A stretch of 64,000 nt of DNA from an uncultured Pseudomonadales bacterium. GTDB taxonomy: Bacteria > Pseudomonadota > Gammaproteobacteria > Pseudomonadales > Balneatricaceae. Below are positions 45,277 through 56,958 of this stretch, one piece after another (position 1 is the first letter of the stretch; each line of letters opens with the position of its first letter). The translations under genes and the position numbers were made by a program. The notes under the pieces were generated by a model. It ran no database searches. It saw only the letters and a list, made by a program, of their open reading frames with translations, and had not been told where the DNA came from. The stretch covers positions 248,001-312,000 of the forward strand of contig CALJVT010000004.1 of the NCBI GenBank assembly GCA_937773555.1. Reading direction: 5' to 3'.

Positions 45277-45537
45277 TTAGTTTGAGTCGCTAGTAGCACT
45301 TGAGCTTTTTGTATCACTTGAGCTTTTTGTATCACCCGCTAAATTCTTTTTGGCACCAGTTTTAAAGTCTGTTTCATACCAACCTTGACCCTTAAGCCTA
45401 AAGCCGGCTGCAGAAATTTGTTTACGATACTGATCTTTACCACATTGAGGGCAATCTGTTAAAGGCGCATCGCTTAATTTTTGTAATACGTCCTTACCAA
45501 AACCACATCCTTGGCAGAGGTATTCATAGATAGGCAT
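45277..45537 (-). CDS. FmdB-family small zinc-ribbon protein
   Basis: The 86-residue protein starts MPIYEYLCQGCG and has two CxxC zinc pairs (CQGC and CPQC) followed by QISAAGFRLKGQGWYETDF, as in the FmdB/YbaR putative regulatory family, and a Ser-rich tail made by a tandem duplication. The function of the family is not known. It is often found in front of aspS in this class, as it is here (38 bases). Confidence 0.9.
   Translation of the reverse strand: MPIYEYLCQGCGFGKDVLQKLSDAPLTDCPQCGKDQYRKQISAAGFRLKGQGWYETDFKTGAKKNLAGDTKSSSDTKSSSATSDSN
45297..45332. repeat. 18-bp tandem duplication in the fmdB tail
   Basis: CACTTGAGCTTTTTGTAT occurs twice without spacer (45297-45314, 45315-45332), giving DTKSSS twice in the protein. 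The reading frame is kept. Confidence 0.9.
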
Positions 45538-45741
45538 TGTCTACTCCAGCCGAACATCTAAAAGCCGGAAATTATACCCCATTCCACCGCCTCAGAGGCA
45601 GCAGAAAATGCACCTTTATCACCCATTAGTGCAACTATTGCCTTTTTATTCCTAATTTAGCTGTGAAAGGCATTTATCCCAACGCCATGGCAACATACAA
45701 TAGCGGCTTATATTTTTCGTTTCTATTGGATTCATTACCCC

Positions 45742-47472
45742 ATGCGCGCCAGCCAGTTTTTAATTGCTACTCAAAAAGAAACCCCTGCAGATGCAGAAGT
45801 TATCAGCCATCAACTTATGCTTCGAGCCGGTTTAATTCGCCGCTTAGCTTCAGGGCTTTATACATGGCTGCCTATGGGTTTACGCAGCATTCGTAAAGTT
45901 GAACGTATTGTCCGGGAAGAGCTAGATGCGGCAGGAGCTCAAGAATTATTAATGCCTGCGGTTCAACCTGCCGAACTGTGGCAAGAATCAGGTCGTTGGC
46001 AACAATATGGTCCTGAACTTTTGCGCTTAAAAGACCGTCACCAGAGAGATTTTTGCATAGGCCCTACACATGAAGAAGTAATTACCGACATGGTGCGCAA
46101 GGAAATTCATAGCTATAAGAGCTTGCCGATGAACTTTTATCAAATTCAAACCAAATTTAGGGACGAGGTACGACCTCGCTTTGGCGTAATGCGTTCACGC
46201 GAATTCATTATGAAGGACGCTTACTCGTTTCACTTAGGCCAAGAGTCCCTGCAGCAAACCTATAATTCCATGCATATTGCCTATAGCAATATTTTCACTC
46301 GCTTAGGTTTAAACTTTCGGGCTGTGAGGGCAGATTCTGGCAGTATAGGTGGTGACGCTTCACAAGAGTTTCATGTACTGGCGCGATCTGGCGAAGATGA
46401 TATAGCGTTTAGCAACAATACTAACAGCAGCTTTGCTGCCAATGTAGAGACTGCAGAGGCTATGCTGCCTGTTGCACTGCGCTTAGCGCCGAGCAAGGCT
46501 ATGGGGAAAATTCATACTCCGAACCAAAAAACCATAGATAGTGTGTGTGAGTTTTTAGGCTTAGCTAAAGATCAAAGCCTTAAGACACTTGTCGTTCTTG
46601 GCACTGCTGACGACGAAGGCCATCACCCCTTAGTCGCTTTATTGTTGCGTGGCGATCACAACATGAATGACATTAAAGCTGAGAAGCACCCTATGATCGC
46701 TGCGCCACTAACTATGGCACCAGAACAACGAATTATTGATGAATTAGGTACACAGCCAGGATCTATAGGGCCAGTTGGCTTATCTATTTCTATTATTGCA
46801 GACCGAGCTGTTACGGTAATGAGCGACTTTACTGCTGGTGCAAACGAGGCGGGCTATCACTTTACCAACATTAATTGGCAGCGCGATTGCAGCTATAGCG
46901 ATGTTGCCGATATTCGCAACGTAGTTGCAGGTGACCCTAGCCCTTGTGGCCATGGTGAAATTGAAATCAAACGCGGCATTGAAGTAGGCCATATTTTTCA
47001 ATTGGGCGATAAGTACTCAAGGGCAATGAATGCTACGGTGTTAAACGAAAACGGCAAACCTCAATTTATGCAAATGGGTTGTTATGGTATTGGCATCACC
47101 CGCGTGGTAGCTGCCTGCATTGAACAGAACTTTGATGACAAGGGCATTATGTGGCCCCTAGCCCTTGCGCCTTTTGAAGTGGCACTTATTCCACTTAATT
47201 ATGAAAAATCAGAAGCTGTTCGCGCTGCAACAGACACCCTTTACAGTGAGCTCAAGGCAGCAGGCATCGACGTCATCATGGACGACAGAGCAATGCGACC
47301 AGGAGTGAAATTTGCCGATGCTGAGCTAATAGGGCTGCCCCATCGTGTGGTAATTGGAGACCGCGGTTTAGAAAGTGGCACGTTGGAATATCGTAATCGT
47401 CGCTCTGAATCGAATGAGGACATGCCTTTAGAAGGTGCCTTAGCCTTTATCAAAGCAAAACTAGGCCGTTAA
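45742..47472 (+). CDS. proS: Prolyl-tRNA synthetase (bacterial type)
   Basis: The 576-residue class II synthetase has motif 1 around [22 protein letters not shown], motif 2 [26 protein letters not shown], and motif 3 [17 protein letters not shown]. It has the editing insertion domain (about 220-410) found in bacterial ProRS, so it should clear misacylated Ala-tRNA. It is divergent from fmdB-aspS; the stop TAA overlaps the next ATG by one base. Confidence 0.97.
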   Translation: MRASQFLIATQKETPADAEVISHQLMLRAGLIRRLASGLYTWLPMGLRSIRKVERIVREELDAAGAQELLMPAVQPAELWQESGRWQQYGPELLRLKDRHQRDFCIGPTHEEVITDMVRKEIHSYKSLPMNFYQIQTKFRDEVRPRFGVMRSREFIMKDAYSFHLGQESLQQTYNSMHIAYSNIFTRLGLNFRAVRADSGSIGGDASQEFHVLARSGEDDIAFSNNTNSSFAANVETAEAMLPVALRLAPSKAMGKIHTPNQKTIDSVCEFLGLAKDQSLKTLVVLGTADDEGHHPLVALLLRGDHNMNDIKAEKHPMIAAPLTMAPEQRIIDELGTQPGSIGPVGLSISIIADRAVTVMSDFTAGANEAGYHFTNINWQRDCSYSDVADIRNVVAGDPSPCGHGEIEIKRGIEVGHIFQLGDKYSRAMNATVLNENGKPQFMQMGCYGIGITRVVAACIEQNFDDKGIMWPLALAPFEVALIPLNYEKSEAVRAATDTLYSELKAAGIDVIMDDRAMRPGVKFADAELIGLPHRVVIGDRGLESGTLEYRNRRSESNEDMPLEGALAFIKAKLGR

Positions 47473-47825
47473 TGATGAGTGTAACTCTCTACCACAATCC
47501 CCGATGTTCTAAGTCTCGCGCTACCTTAGCTTTATTGGCAGCCAACGGTGTTATCCCAAACATTCGTCTATACCTAGAGCAGGTTCCAAGTACGCAAGAA
47601 CTAGAGGAGTTGTTATCCATGTTGGGTATGAATGATGCTCGTGATCTTATGAGAAAAGGTGAAGAGGCTTATAAGCTAAATCAGCTTGATAGCATTCATC
47701 TTACCCAAGCTGAATTGATTACCACAATGGTTAACTACCCTAAGCTGATCGAAAGGCCTATTGCTATTCATCAAGGCCAAGCTCGTATTGGTCGCCCACC
47801 TGAATCTGTTTTGGAGATTTTGTAA
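47472..47825 (+). CDS. ArsC-family thiol reductase (YfgD-like)
   Basis: The 117-residue protein is an arsenate-reductase-like thioredoxin fold: YHNPRCSKSRATLALL with the catalytic Cys12 of the family, then ERPI and GRPPE near the end. The ArsC arginines are present, but in E. coli the similar YfgD stands outside any ars operon and its role is unclear; I see no arsR or arsB here. It starts at the last base of proS and its end overlaps the next gene, so the three are an operon. Confidence 0.82.
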   Translation: MMSVTLYHNPRCSKSRATLALLAANGVIPNIRLYLEQVPSTQELEELLSMLGMNDARDLMRKGEEAYKLNQLDSIHLTQAELITTMVNYPKLIERPIAIHQGQARIGRPPESVLEIL

Positions 47826-48181
47826 TGCAGTACCAAAAAAAACGTCAATACTCTCGTGTTATAAGCCTTTCAGCCTACATTGCGCTAATAGCCTATTTTG
47901 TCATTAGCACTCTGGCGCACCCCTATGCAGAAATTGGCAGTATCGTTATCATTGGCATTAAGTGCTTCCCTTTACTAGGTTTTGCGCTTGCCATGTACAA
48001 GCAACACTTGCGCCAATTAGCATGGATGTGTTTTGTACTATTAATTTATTTCACGATAGAGATAATGTACGTGCCAGTTAATGGTGTTTTAGGTGCTTTT
48101 ATCATCACTCTACTTTATACCAGTACCATGCTACACATCCGCTGGCATAACCGCGCTAATGAAGAAGCCAAAGCGACTTAA
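47825..48181 (+). CDS. DUF2069-family small membrane protein
   Basis: The 118-residue protein has four hydrophobic helices and the DUF2069 pattern GIKCFPLLGFALAMYKQ and the C-terminal LHIRWHNRA. It has no known function. Its first base is the last base of the ArsC-like gene, so it is translationally coupled to it; in related bacteria the same pair is often next to each other. A strong terminator follows at 48235. Confidence 0.85.
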   Translation: MQYQKKRQYSRVISLSAYIALIAYFVISTLAHPYAEIGSIVIIGIKCFPLLGFALAMYKQHLRQLAWMCFVLLIYFTIEIMYVPVNGVLGAFIITLLYTSTMLHIRWHNRANEEAKAT

Positions 48182-48234
48182 AGTTAAACCCTTAATAATA
48201 ATCCGCCCCCTAGGCAACACTCAGAGCAAGGGAA

Positions 48235-48263
48235 GCTAACCCCTACTCAAGGGTTAGCCTTTT
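48235..48263 (+). terminator. Strong terminator after the proS operon
   Basis: GCTAACCC (48235-48242) is the exact mirror of GGGTTAGC (48251-48258) with an 8-base loop, followed by CTTTT. It separates the operon from the CDF transporter. Confidence 0.85.
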
Positions 48264-48349
48264 AAATCTTTCTCACTACCTTGATCAAGTTTTGTTAACG
48301 TTACAAAAAATTAGCGCTGGAGCGAACTGGTTTAAGCTATACTTGGGCT

Positions 48350-49264
48350 ATGACATACAGCCAACTCATCAAACTAGCCACCTGGGCCTCGGTAGTTGTC
48401 GCCCTTAGCTTAATTGTTATCAAAACATGGGCATGGGATGAAACCCAAAGTGTCAGCTTGCTAGCCTCTTTAATAGACTCCATCATGGATAGCGCGGCTG
48501 CGTTAATTAATTTCTTCGCAGTGCGTTATGCAATGGCCCCCGCTGACAAAGAACATCGCTTTGGCCATGGCAAGGCAGAGGCACTGGCAGGCCTCGCACA
48601 AGCCTTATTAATTCTAGGATCAATTGGGTTGTTGCTTTCACAGACCTTAGGTCGTTTGTGGGACCCCGTGGTAATTGAAAACACCCCATTTGGCATTATT
48701 GTTATGGCTGCTAGCATGGGGCTTACCGGCGCTTTGGTATTATTACAACGGCAGGTTGTAAAACAAACTAAATCTACTGCAATTGAGGCTGACTCACTTC
48801 ACTATACCTCAGATTTATTAATGAATCTTGGCGTTATCATCGCACTGGTCTTAGCAACCTATGGACATTACGGTGCCGACCCTTATTTAGCATTAAGTAT
48901 TGGCGCATACGTCATTTACAGTGCTTGGGGCATTGCAAAAACAGCGTTTGATTTATTACTAGACCATGAGTTAAGTGATGAGCAACGGCAGCATATTACA
49001 CAGATGGCCATAACACACCCACTGGTGATGGGCATGCATGACCTTCGCACCAGACAATCTGGCCACATGCAGTTTATTCAATTACATTTAGAGCTTCAAG
49101 ACAGGATGCTGTTAATTCAAGCCCACGATGTAGCCGACGAGATAGAACTTCGAATCCTACAACTCTTCCCATATGCTGACGTCATTATTCATCTTGACCC
49201 TGTCAGTATTGCAGACAAAGAGGTTCATGCTAAAACAGAGCGCTTTACCACCCTGTCACAATAA
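48350..49264 (+). CDS. fieF: Cation diffusion facilitator (FieF-like)
   Basis: The 304-residue CDF protein has the two metal sites of the transport path: SLIDSIMDSAA and EADSLHYTSDLL, each with paired acidic residues and the family histidine, the HRFGHGKAEALAGL loop, and a cytoplasmic C-terminal metal-sensing domain (about 205-290). It exports zinc or iron out of the cytoplasm. The exact metal is inferred from similarity to FieF. It has its own promoter region downstream of the terminator. Confidence 0.88.
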   Translation: MTYSQLIKLATWASVVVALSLIVIKTWAWDETQSVSLLASLIDSIMDSAAALINFFAVRYAMAPADKEHRFGHGKAEALAGLAQALLILGSIGLLLSQTLGRLWDPVVIENTPFGIIVMAASMGLTGALVLLQRQVVKQTKSTAIEADSLHYTSDLLMNLGVIIALVLATYGHYGADPYLALSIGAYVIYSAWGIAKTAFDLLLDHELSDEQRQHITQMAITHPLVMGMHDLRTRQSGHMQFIQLHLELQDRMLLIQAHDVADEIELRILQLFPYADVIIHLDPVSIADKEVHAKTERFTTLSQ

Positions 49265-49271
49265 CTGAGCA

Positions 49272-49304
49272 CAAAAAAATGCCTTGTTTTAAAACAAGGC
49301 ATTT
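49272..49304. terminator. Bidirectional terminator between fieF and rluB
   Basis: Bases 49277-49304 form a 28-bp perfect palindrome around TTTTAAAA. On the minus strand, T7 follows it, suiting the end of rluB; on the plus strand the run is shorter. It serves both convergent genes. Confidence 0.85.
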
Positions 49305-49374
49305 AGCAATATTCAGTGGCCTAAGTAACATTACTAAGACGAACTAAAGTAATTTTTTGGGTTATTTGCTCAAC

Positions 49375-50253
49375 TTACGCATGGCGGCGAGTGCGCTGAC
49401 GCTTCTCTTGACGATCAAAGCTCTCTTGTTCCTTAGGCAGTCGACGTTTTACTTTCTTTGGGCGCATACCCACAAATTGAGAAAGCGCGTTAATGTCTGG
49501 CTGTGGCATTTCCATCCACATACCAGCCCTAAGCTGAGGTGGCATAAATACATTACCATAACGTACACGTTTTAAACGGTTCACTCTTAAACCTTGAGAT
49601 TCCCACAAACGGCGCACTTCGCGGTTACGGCCTTCCATAATAACCACGTGGTACCAGCGGTTGATGCCTTCACCACCAAATTCTTGGATATCATTAAACC
49701 GAGCCATACCGTCGTCTAACAATACCCCCTTGTGCATAGTGTTCACTTGTTCCATTGTCACATGCCCCATGACACGAACAGCGTATTCGCGCTCAATAGT
49801 GGTCGATGGGTGCATTAATGAATTTGCCAGCTCACCATCAGTGGTAAACAACAATAGCCCTGAAGTATTTATGTCTAAACGACCCACAGCGATCCAGCGT
49901 TCGCCTTTTAAGCGCGGCAGCTTATCAAATACAGTGGAGCGATTTTCTGGGTCTGAACGAGTAACAATTTCACCTTCAGGCTTGTTATAAATAAGTACCC
50001 TGCGTTCAATATTATTAGGCGACACCAAGTCTACCTGCCTGCCATCCACAGAAATATGATCACGCCAGGTAACACGATCCCCCAATTGGGCCTTTTCTTT
50101 ATTGATAGTTACTCGCCCTGCCGCAATCCAACGCTCCATTTCTCGGCGTGAACCTACACCTGCTCGGGCAAGTACTTTTTGAAGTTTTTCGTCGCTGGCT
50201 TTTTCTTCGACGAGTTCTGAAATTTCCACAAGGGGAAGGTCTTGATCTGTCAT
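49375..50253 (-). CDS. rluB: 23S rRNA pseudouridine(2605) synthase
   Basis: The protein has an S4 RNA-binding domain (LQKVLARAGVGSRREMERWI) and a catalytic domain with the active aspartate in GRLDINTSGLLLFT. It makes pseudouridine in 23S rRNA. Its start is ATG 50253 with GGGA before it (292 residues), rather than an upstream GTG. The tail is basic (KRRLPKEQ and RQEKRQRTRRH). It follows scpB by 42 bases. Confidence 0.93.
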   Translation of the reverse strand: MTDQDLPLVEISELVEEKASDEKLQKVLARAGVGSRREMERWIAAGRVTINKEKAQLGDRVTWRDHISVDGRQVDLVSPNNIERRVLIYNKPEGEIVTRSDPENRSTVFDKLPRLKGERWIAVGRLDINTSGLLLFTTDGELANSLMHPSTTIEREYAVRVMGHVTMEQVNTMHKGVLLDDGMARFNDIQEFGGEGINRWYHVVIMEGRNREVRRLWESQGLRVNRLKRVRYGNVFMPPQLRAGMWMEMPQPDINALSQFVGMRPKKVKRRLPKEQESFDRQEKRQRTRRHA

Positions 50254-50295
50254 GATAGTCCCATCAATACAGTTAATCTGAAACACTATTATAAC

Positions 50296-50898
50296 TTAAT
50301 GTATAGACTCCGTCACGACATCGATTTCTTGCTGCTGGGGTTGTTTTAACTTGGCTGGCGCCATGGTGGCCTCGTCCCATGACGCTAACTCATCAAGCGC
50401 AGGTAAATCGCTGAGTTGTTTTAAATTAAAGTGATCTAAAAACTCTTTAGTAGTGGCAAATAACTCTGGACGGCCGGGCACTTCTTTGTGTCCAACACTC
50501 CGAATCCAACTTCTATCTATCATGGTATGAATAATTGAAGAACTCACCCCTACACCTCGTATCGACTCAATCTCTCCCCGTGTAATAGGTTGTTGATAAG
50601 CAATAATAGATAAGGTTTCAAGCAACGCTTTAGAGTATTTTTGAGGTTTTTCTTGCCACAAACGTGCCACCCAAAGGGCATAGCCTTGCTGCACTTGAAA
50701 GCGGAAACCTGACGCTACCTCAACAAGCTGATAACCTCGGCCATCGTAACTTTTTTGTAGTTCCCTGAGGGTTTTTTTAATGCGCTTATTATCAACACCA
50801 TCATGCTCATCAAATACTTGGCCTAACCGTTCAACACTTAAGGGCTTATCAGAAGCTAACAACAGGGCTTCTAACACGGGCGCCAGTTCGGTAATCAT
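50296..50898 (-). CDS. scpB: Segregation and condensation protein B
   Basis: The 200-residue protein has two winged-helix domains with LEALLLASDKPLS at 8-20 and KALLETLSIIAYQQPITRGEIESIRGV at about 89-115. ScpB dimerises on ScpA and regulates the SMC ATPase. It overlaps the end of scpA by ATGA. The C-terminal tail after about 165 is non-conserved. Confidence 0.94.
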   Translation of the reverse strand: MITELAPVLEALLLASDKPLSVERLGQVFDEHDGVDNKRIKKTLRELQKSYDGRGYQLVEVASGFRFQVQQGYALWVARLWQEKPQKYSKALLETLSIIAYQQPITRGEIESIRGVGVSSSIIHTMIDRSWIRSVGHKEVPGRPELFATTKEFLDHFNLKQLSDLPALDELASWDEATMAPAKLKQPQQQEIDVVTESIH

Positions 50899-51692
50899 AG
50901 GGCAAGCTCCTGATTAGGGGAATCATTCTGCCCACCTAAACTAACATGAATGGGCCCAAACTCTTGCGCCTGAACTAACTTAATTAATTTTTCCTTGACC
51001 AATTCCATCATCGCCAAAAAAGTAACCACTATACCCATACGTCCTTCCGATAGATTGAAAAGATCATGAAACGACATAAATTGATGCTCTTGTAACTGAG
51101 CCATTAAGCTAGACATGCGTTCCCGTGTCGACAGGCGCTCACGGGATATGGTGTGATGTTCATACATGTCACACCGCTTAAGTACATCACCATAAGCCGC
51201 CAGTAACTCATCCATCTGCACTGTGGGCTGAGGGCGAGCCTGTTTAACATCAGGCATGCTCATGTTGACAGAAAAGTTATCTCTCTCCATACGGGGTAAT
51301 TCGGCCACTCTTTCAGAGGCATTTTTAAAACGTTCATATTCCTGCAGCTGCTTTATCAGCCTTACCCTTGGGTCTTCCTCATCTTCGTCTATGGTCTGAG
51401 TGCTTGGCAGCAAGCTACGGCTCTTTATTTCTGCCAATGTTGCAGCCATTACTAAATATTCGCCTGCTAATTCAAATCTATTAGCTTCCATCAGTTCAAT
51501 GTAAGCAATATATTGATAGGTAATCTTAGCGACATCAATGCTGAGAATATCTAAATTATGGCGCCTAATTAAATATAGTAATAAATCTAGCGGTCCCTCG
51601 AAGGTGGTTTCTAAAATAACCTGCAATGCATGGGGTGGGATATAAAGATCGACAGGTATTTCATACTCTTTACCCTCTACCCTAATGTCCAC
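50895..51692 (-). CDS. scpA: Segregation and condensation protein A
   Basis: The kleisin subunit of SMC: N-terminal FEGPLDLLLYLIRRHNLDIL binds the SMC neck, the middle has EYLVMAATLAEIKSRSLLP, and the C-terminal winged helix (VTFLAMMELVKEKLIKL) binds the other head. I choose GTG 51692 as the start, with GGGAG before it, giving 265 residues, because an ATG at 51785 would lie inside rnm. It overlaps scpB by 4 bases. SMC itself is encoded 7 kb away. Confidence 0.92.
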   Translation of the reverse strand: MDIRVEGKEYEIPVDLYIPPHALQVILETTFEGPLDLLLYLIRRHNLDILSIDVAKITYQYIAYIELMEANRFELAGEYLVMAATLAEIKSRSLLPSTQTIDEDEEDPRVRLIKQLQEYERFKNASERVAELPRMERDNFSVNMSMPDVKQARPQPTVQMDELLAAYGDVLKRCDMYEHHTISRERLSTRERMSSLMAQLQEHQFMSFHDLFNLSEGRMGIVVTFLAMMELVKEKLIKLVQAQEFGPIHVSLGGQNDSPNQELAL

Positions 51693-51693
51693 C

Positions 51694-52530
51694 TTAAAAT
51701 AACTCCCAAACAGGCCGGCATGATATTGGCAGTTTAGGGTACTGACCCAATTTAACCCACTTGTAGTTTGGGTTGTGAAAATCACTACCTACCGAAGCAT
51801 GAAAATCAAATTCACTGCATAGTGCTGCCATTTCTTCAGCAACTCCAGGCACTTGGTTACCAGCACACACTTCAATAGCTTGGCCACCTGCATCTGCAAA
51901 ATCTGCCATTAAGCGCCGACGCTTGGTGCGCGTCATTTTATAACGACTGGGATGGGCTAACACAGCAATGCCCCCCGCTGCATTAATCCACTCAACAACC
52001 TTTTCTAGGTCTGGCCAAATGTTGGATACGTCGCCAACCTTTCCCGCCCCTAAATATTTGTTAAACGCTTGGCCTACGTTTAATACCATTCCTTCTTCCA
52101 CCATATACTGCGCAATATGAGGCCGCCCAATTTGGCTATCTCCTGCAAGTTTTGTTGCACCTTGAGTTATATCTGGGAAGCCACGTTGCGTTAATTTTTT
52201 AGCAATCGTTTTTACTCTTTGTAAGCGTAATTGTGTTTGATGAGCCACAGCAGTTTCTATTGCAGTTGAATTAACATCTATATTTAAACCCACAATATGT
52301 ATACCCATATTATTCCACTGGCTAGAAAGCTCTATGCCTTTAATAATATTAATTTCATCATCTTTATAAAATTTATTATTGGCAGCCAATTGTAAGTGCG
52401 CTTTAACGGTGTCGTGGTCTGTAATGGCAAGGTGAGTAATGCCGCGTTCAATTGCTAAATCTATTAATTCTGTCACTGGTAAACTACCATCAGAACATTT
52501 TGTGTGAGTGTGTAGATCGTATTTATTCAT
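51694..52530 (-). CDS. rnm: PHP-domain 5'-3' exoribonuclease (RNase AM family)
   Basis: The 278-residue PHP phosphoesterase has the metal motifs DLHTHTKCSDG, ITDHDTVKAH, VLAHPSRY and ASVGSDFHNP. In E. coli the homologue (YciV) matures 5' ends of rRNA and digests nanoRNA. It stands before scpA, as in many gammaproteobacteria. Its end is 1 base from the GTG of scpA. Upstream is an AT-rich gap shared with the H-NS-like gene. Confidence 0.9.
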   Translation of the reverse strand: MNKYDLHTHTKCSDGSLPVTELIDLAIERGITHLAITDHDTVKAHLQLAANNKFYKDDEINIIKGIELSSQWNNMGIHIVGLNIDVNSTAIETAVAHQTQLRLQRVKTIAKKLTQRGFPDITQGATKLAGDSQIGRPHIAQYMVEEGMVLNVGQAFNKYLGAGKVGDVSNIWPDLEKVVEWINAAGGIAVLAHPSRYKMTRTKRRRLMADFADAGGQAIEVCAGNQVPGVAEEMAALCSEFDFHASVGSDFHNPNYKWVKLGQYPKLPISCRPVWELF

Positions 52531-52720
52531 TAGCGTAAGTTTTGTATTAAATTAAATTAAACTAAGTTACTATCGCAGTGCACAATTTATAATATAAAAA
52601 ACAAATTAATTTTTATCATATTATATGAATATGTAATCAATACTAATTACTTTTTACTAAATAAAATAATTAAAAATAAACTCGTGCGTATCGTTAAATG
52701 TAACTAATCGTGGAACCATT
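52531..52720. promoter_or_regulatory. AT-rich divergent control region of the H-NS-like gene
   Basis: The 190 bases between rnm and the H-NS-like gene are strongly AT-rich with repeated TAAAT, A-tracts and a 13-base palindrome TCATATTATATGA near 52616. Such DNA is a preferred H-NS target, so the gene may repress itself. I see no clear -35/-10 pair. Confidence 0.45.
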
Positions 52721-53116
52721 ATGACTGAATTTTCTGAAATTGCCCGCAATAAAAGCCGTTTACGTGCTGCCTGCAAAAATCTAAGTGTAGAGCAGCTAAA
52801 AACCATGGCTAACTGCCTGTCTGAGTTTATCGAAAAACGCGCTGAAGAAGAAGCAGTACTTGCTGCCCAGTCAGCCAAAAAAGACGCAGAAAAAAAAGCC
52901 ATCTTTGCAGCTATGGTTGATGCTGGCCTAACGCCAGAAGATTTCTTTTCTGGAGAAGCGCCTAAAATCAAAAAAACTCGCAAACCAGTAGCACCACAAT
53001 ATCAAATTATCGATCCGCAGGGCGCAACACACCAATGGTCTGGTCGAGGTCGCACACCAAAGGCATTTGAATATTACTTTACCAACGGCGGCAGTAAAGA
53101 TAGCTGCCGTATTTAG
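52721..53116 (+). CDS. hns: H-NS-family nucleoid protein
   Basis: The 131-residue protein has a helical N-terminal oligomerisation part (1-70, charged, EFIEKRAEEEAVLAAQSAKK), a linker of KKTRKP, and the DNA-binding C-terminal core YQIIDPQGATHQWSGRGRTPKAFEYYF, with the family loop WSGRGRTP. H-NS proteins silence AT-rich DNA. The loop lacks the usual K-R order of E. coli H-NS but fits the wider family. GGAA precedes ATG. Its 3' end overlaps pgi by 4 bases. Confidence 0.88.
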   Translation: MTEFSEIARNKSRLRAACKNLSVEQLKTMANCLSEFIEKRAEEEAVLAAQSAKKDAEKKAIFAAMVDAGLTPEDFFSGEAPKIKKTRKPVAPQYQIIDPQGATHQWSGRGRTPKAFEYYFTNGGSKDSCRI

Positions 53117-54795
53117 TGGTGGTGTTTAAACATATGGTTTAACAGACCTTCAGTAGAGGCGTCAAATGTGGCGTCCTCTGCATCAGCGTCTCCCAACTGC
53201 CTTTTTTGAATAGCATTAAGAGTGGTTTTAGCAATCTGCTTGCCGAGTTCAACACCCCATTGATCGAATGGGTTAATATCCCACACCACAGCCTGCACAA
53301 ATACTTTATGCTCGTATAACGCAATTAACCGTCCAAGACTCTCTGGTGTGAGTTCATCAAACATCAGGGTACTCGATGCATGGTTACCGGGATACAAACG
53401 GTCTGGCGAAGTAACAATGCTTTGATCCCAACTCAGAACATCATCACCCAACATGAGCACCCTAGATTGCGCTACACAATTAGCCAAATTTAACGACTGC
53501 TGATATTCCAGTTGAGTGCGTGTAGCCTTAGTATATTCGCTAGATGCAGTGCGTTTTATAGGTACTATAAAGTCAGCATAGTAGGCTGGCGTACCTTGAT
53601 GTAACAACTGAAAAAATGCATGCTGAGCGTTAGCTCCTACGTCACCCCATATAACTGGGCTTGTATCAAAATCAACTTTTTCACCTGCGTTTGTCACCGA
53701 CTTACCGTTACTTTCCATCTCTAATTGACTAAGGTAATTAGGCAATAACTTAAGACGCCCATCGTAGGGCAGTATCGTGTGGGCTTTTAAGCCCAAAAAG
53801 TTTATATTCCAAATACCTGTCAACGCTAGCATTACCGGTAAATTTTCGTGCAGGCTTGCATTTTGAAAGTGGTCGTCCATGGCGTTTGCGCCCTTAAGAA
53901 GCAGCTTAAAGTTGGCCATGCCCAATTTAATCGCAATAGGTAGACCAATACCACTCCACAAAGAATAGCGGCCTCCTACCCAATCCCATAAAGAAATTTG
54001 ATTTTCAGAAGGTATGCCCCACTTAGCCATACGTTCTGGAAATGCACTACAACCCACCAAGTGGTGTTGGCCAATAAGGCTATCACTGGGTATCTTTTTT
54101 CGTAACCAAGCTCTTGCAGTCTCAGCATTGGCTAAAGTATCTATGGTGGTGAACGTTTTAGAAGCAATAATAAATAAGGTTGAACCTTGATCTAAGTGCT
54201 GCAGCATTTCTGCCAACTGGCTACCATCCATGGAGGAAACAAACATCACATCTAATGGGAATTTAGTCTCTAACCGGAACTCTGCTAAGGCATGGCACAC
54301 CATATTAGGACCAATATCAGAACCCCCGACACCAATATTAATGACAGTAGTAATAGGCTGTCCAGAGTAGCCAAGCCAATTACCTTTTTGTATCTTGCTA
54401 GCAATTCTCTCCATGTCCAGCAGATTTTTATCAACGAGCTGCTTTACGTTCTGCCCATCCACGTGGACATCACTGTATTTTTCTGAGGAAGAGTCTCTTA
54501 ACGCCGTATGCAATGCGGGTCTCAGTTCAGATCGATTGATCTCTCCACCACTATAGAGCATTTGTGTAGCTTGCCTTAAACCCTGTTGTTCAGCCATTTT
54601 AATAAGCAAGCTTAGTGTTTTTGGAGTCATTTTTTGCTTCGATAAATCCAACAATAATCCCATAGCTTCCATAGAGAGATCATTAAAACGTTGGGCGCCT
54701 GAGCCATTAAATAGTTGCTTGAGGGAATAGGGCAAAATATCTTTTTGCAGGTGCGCATCCAAAGCTTGCCAAGCAACACTTCCTCTTACAGTCAT
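53113..54795 (-). CDS. pgi: Glucose-6-phosphate isomerase
   Basis: The 560-residue enzyme has PGI signature DWVGGRYSLWSGIGLPIA, the catalytic glutamate in QLEMESNGKSV, and the histidine/lysine region (FFQLLHQGTPAYYADFI, GVELGKQIA). It interconverts glucose-6-phosphate and fructose-6-phosphate. The length is slightly above the E. coli enzyme (549) because of the C terminus. It is convergent with the H-NS-like gene and 84 bases downstream of ligA. Confidence 0.96.
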   Translation of the reverse strand: MTVRGSVAWQALDAHLQKDILPYSLKQLFNGSGAQRFNDLSMEAMGLLLDLSKQKMTPKTLSLLIKMAEQQGLRQATQMLYSGGEINRSELRPALHTALRDSSSEKYSDVHVDGQNVKQLVDKNLLDMERIASKIQKGNWLGYSGQPITTVINIGVGGSDIGPNMVCHALAEFRLETKFPLDVMFVSSMDGSQLAEMLQHLDQGSTLFIIASKTFTTIDTLANAETARAWLRKKIPSDSLIGQHHLVGCSAFPERMAKWGIPSENQISLWDWVGGRYSLWSGIGLPIAIKLGMANFKLLLKGANAMDDHFQNASLHENLPVMLALTGIWNINFLGLKAHTILPYDGRLKLLPNYLSQLEMESNGKSVTNAGEKVDFDTSPVIWGDVGANAQHAFFQLLHQGTPAYYADFIVPIKRTASSEYTKATRTQLEYQQSLNLANCVAQSRVLMLGDDVLSWDQSIVTSPDRLYPGNHASSTLMFDELTPESLGRLIALYEHKVFVQAVVWDINPFDQWGVELGKQIAKTTLNAIQKRQLGDADAEDATFDASTEGLLNHMFKHHH

Positions 54796-54879
54796 GGTGA
54801 CTATGTTCCTTTAAACTGCATTTTAACCTGACCCCACAATTGAGGACGGCCTACCTTGTGGCTAAGTAACACTTGAATC

Positions 54880-56958
<2,079 letters not shown>

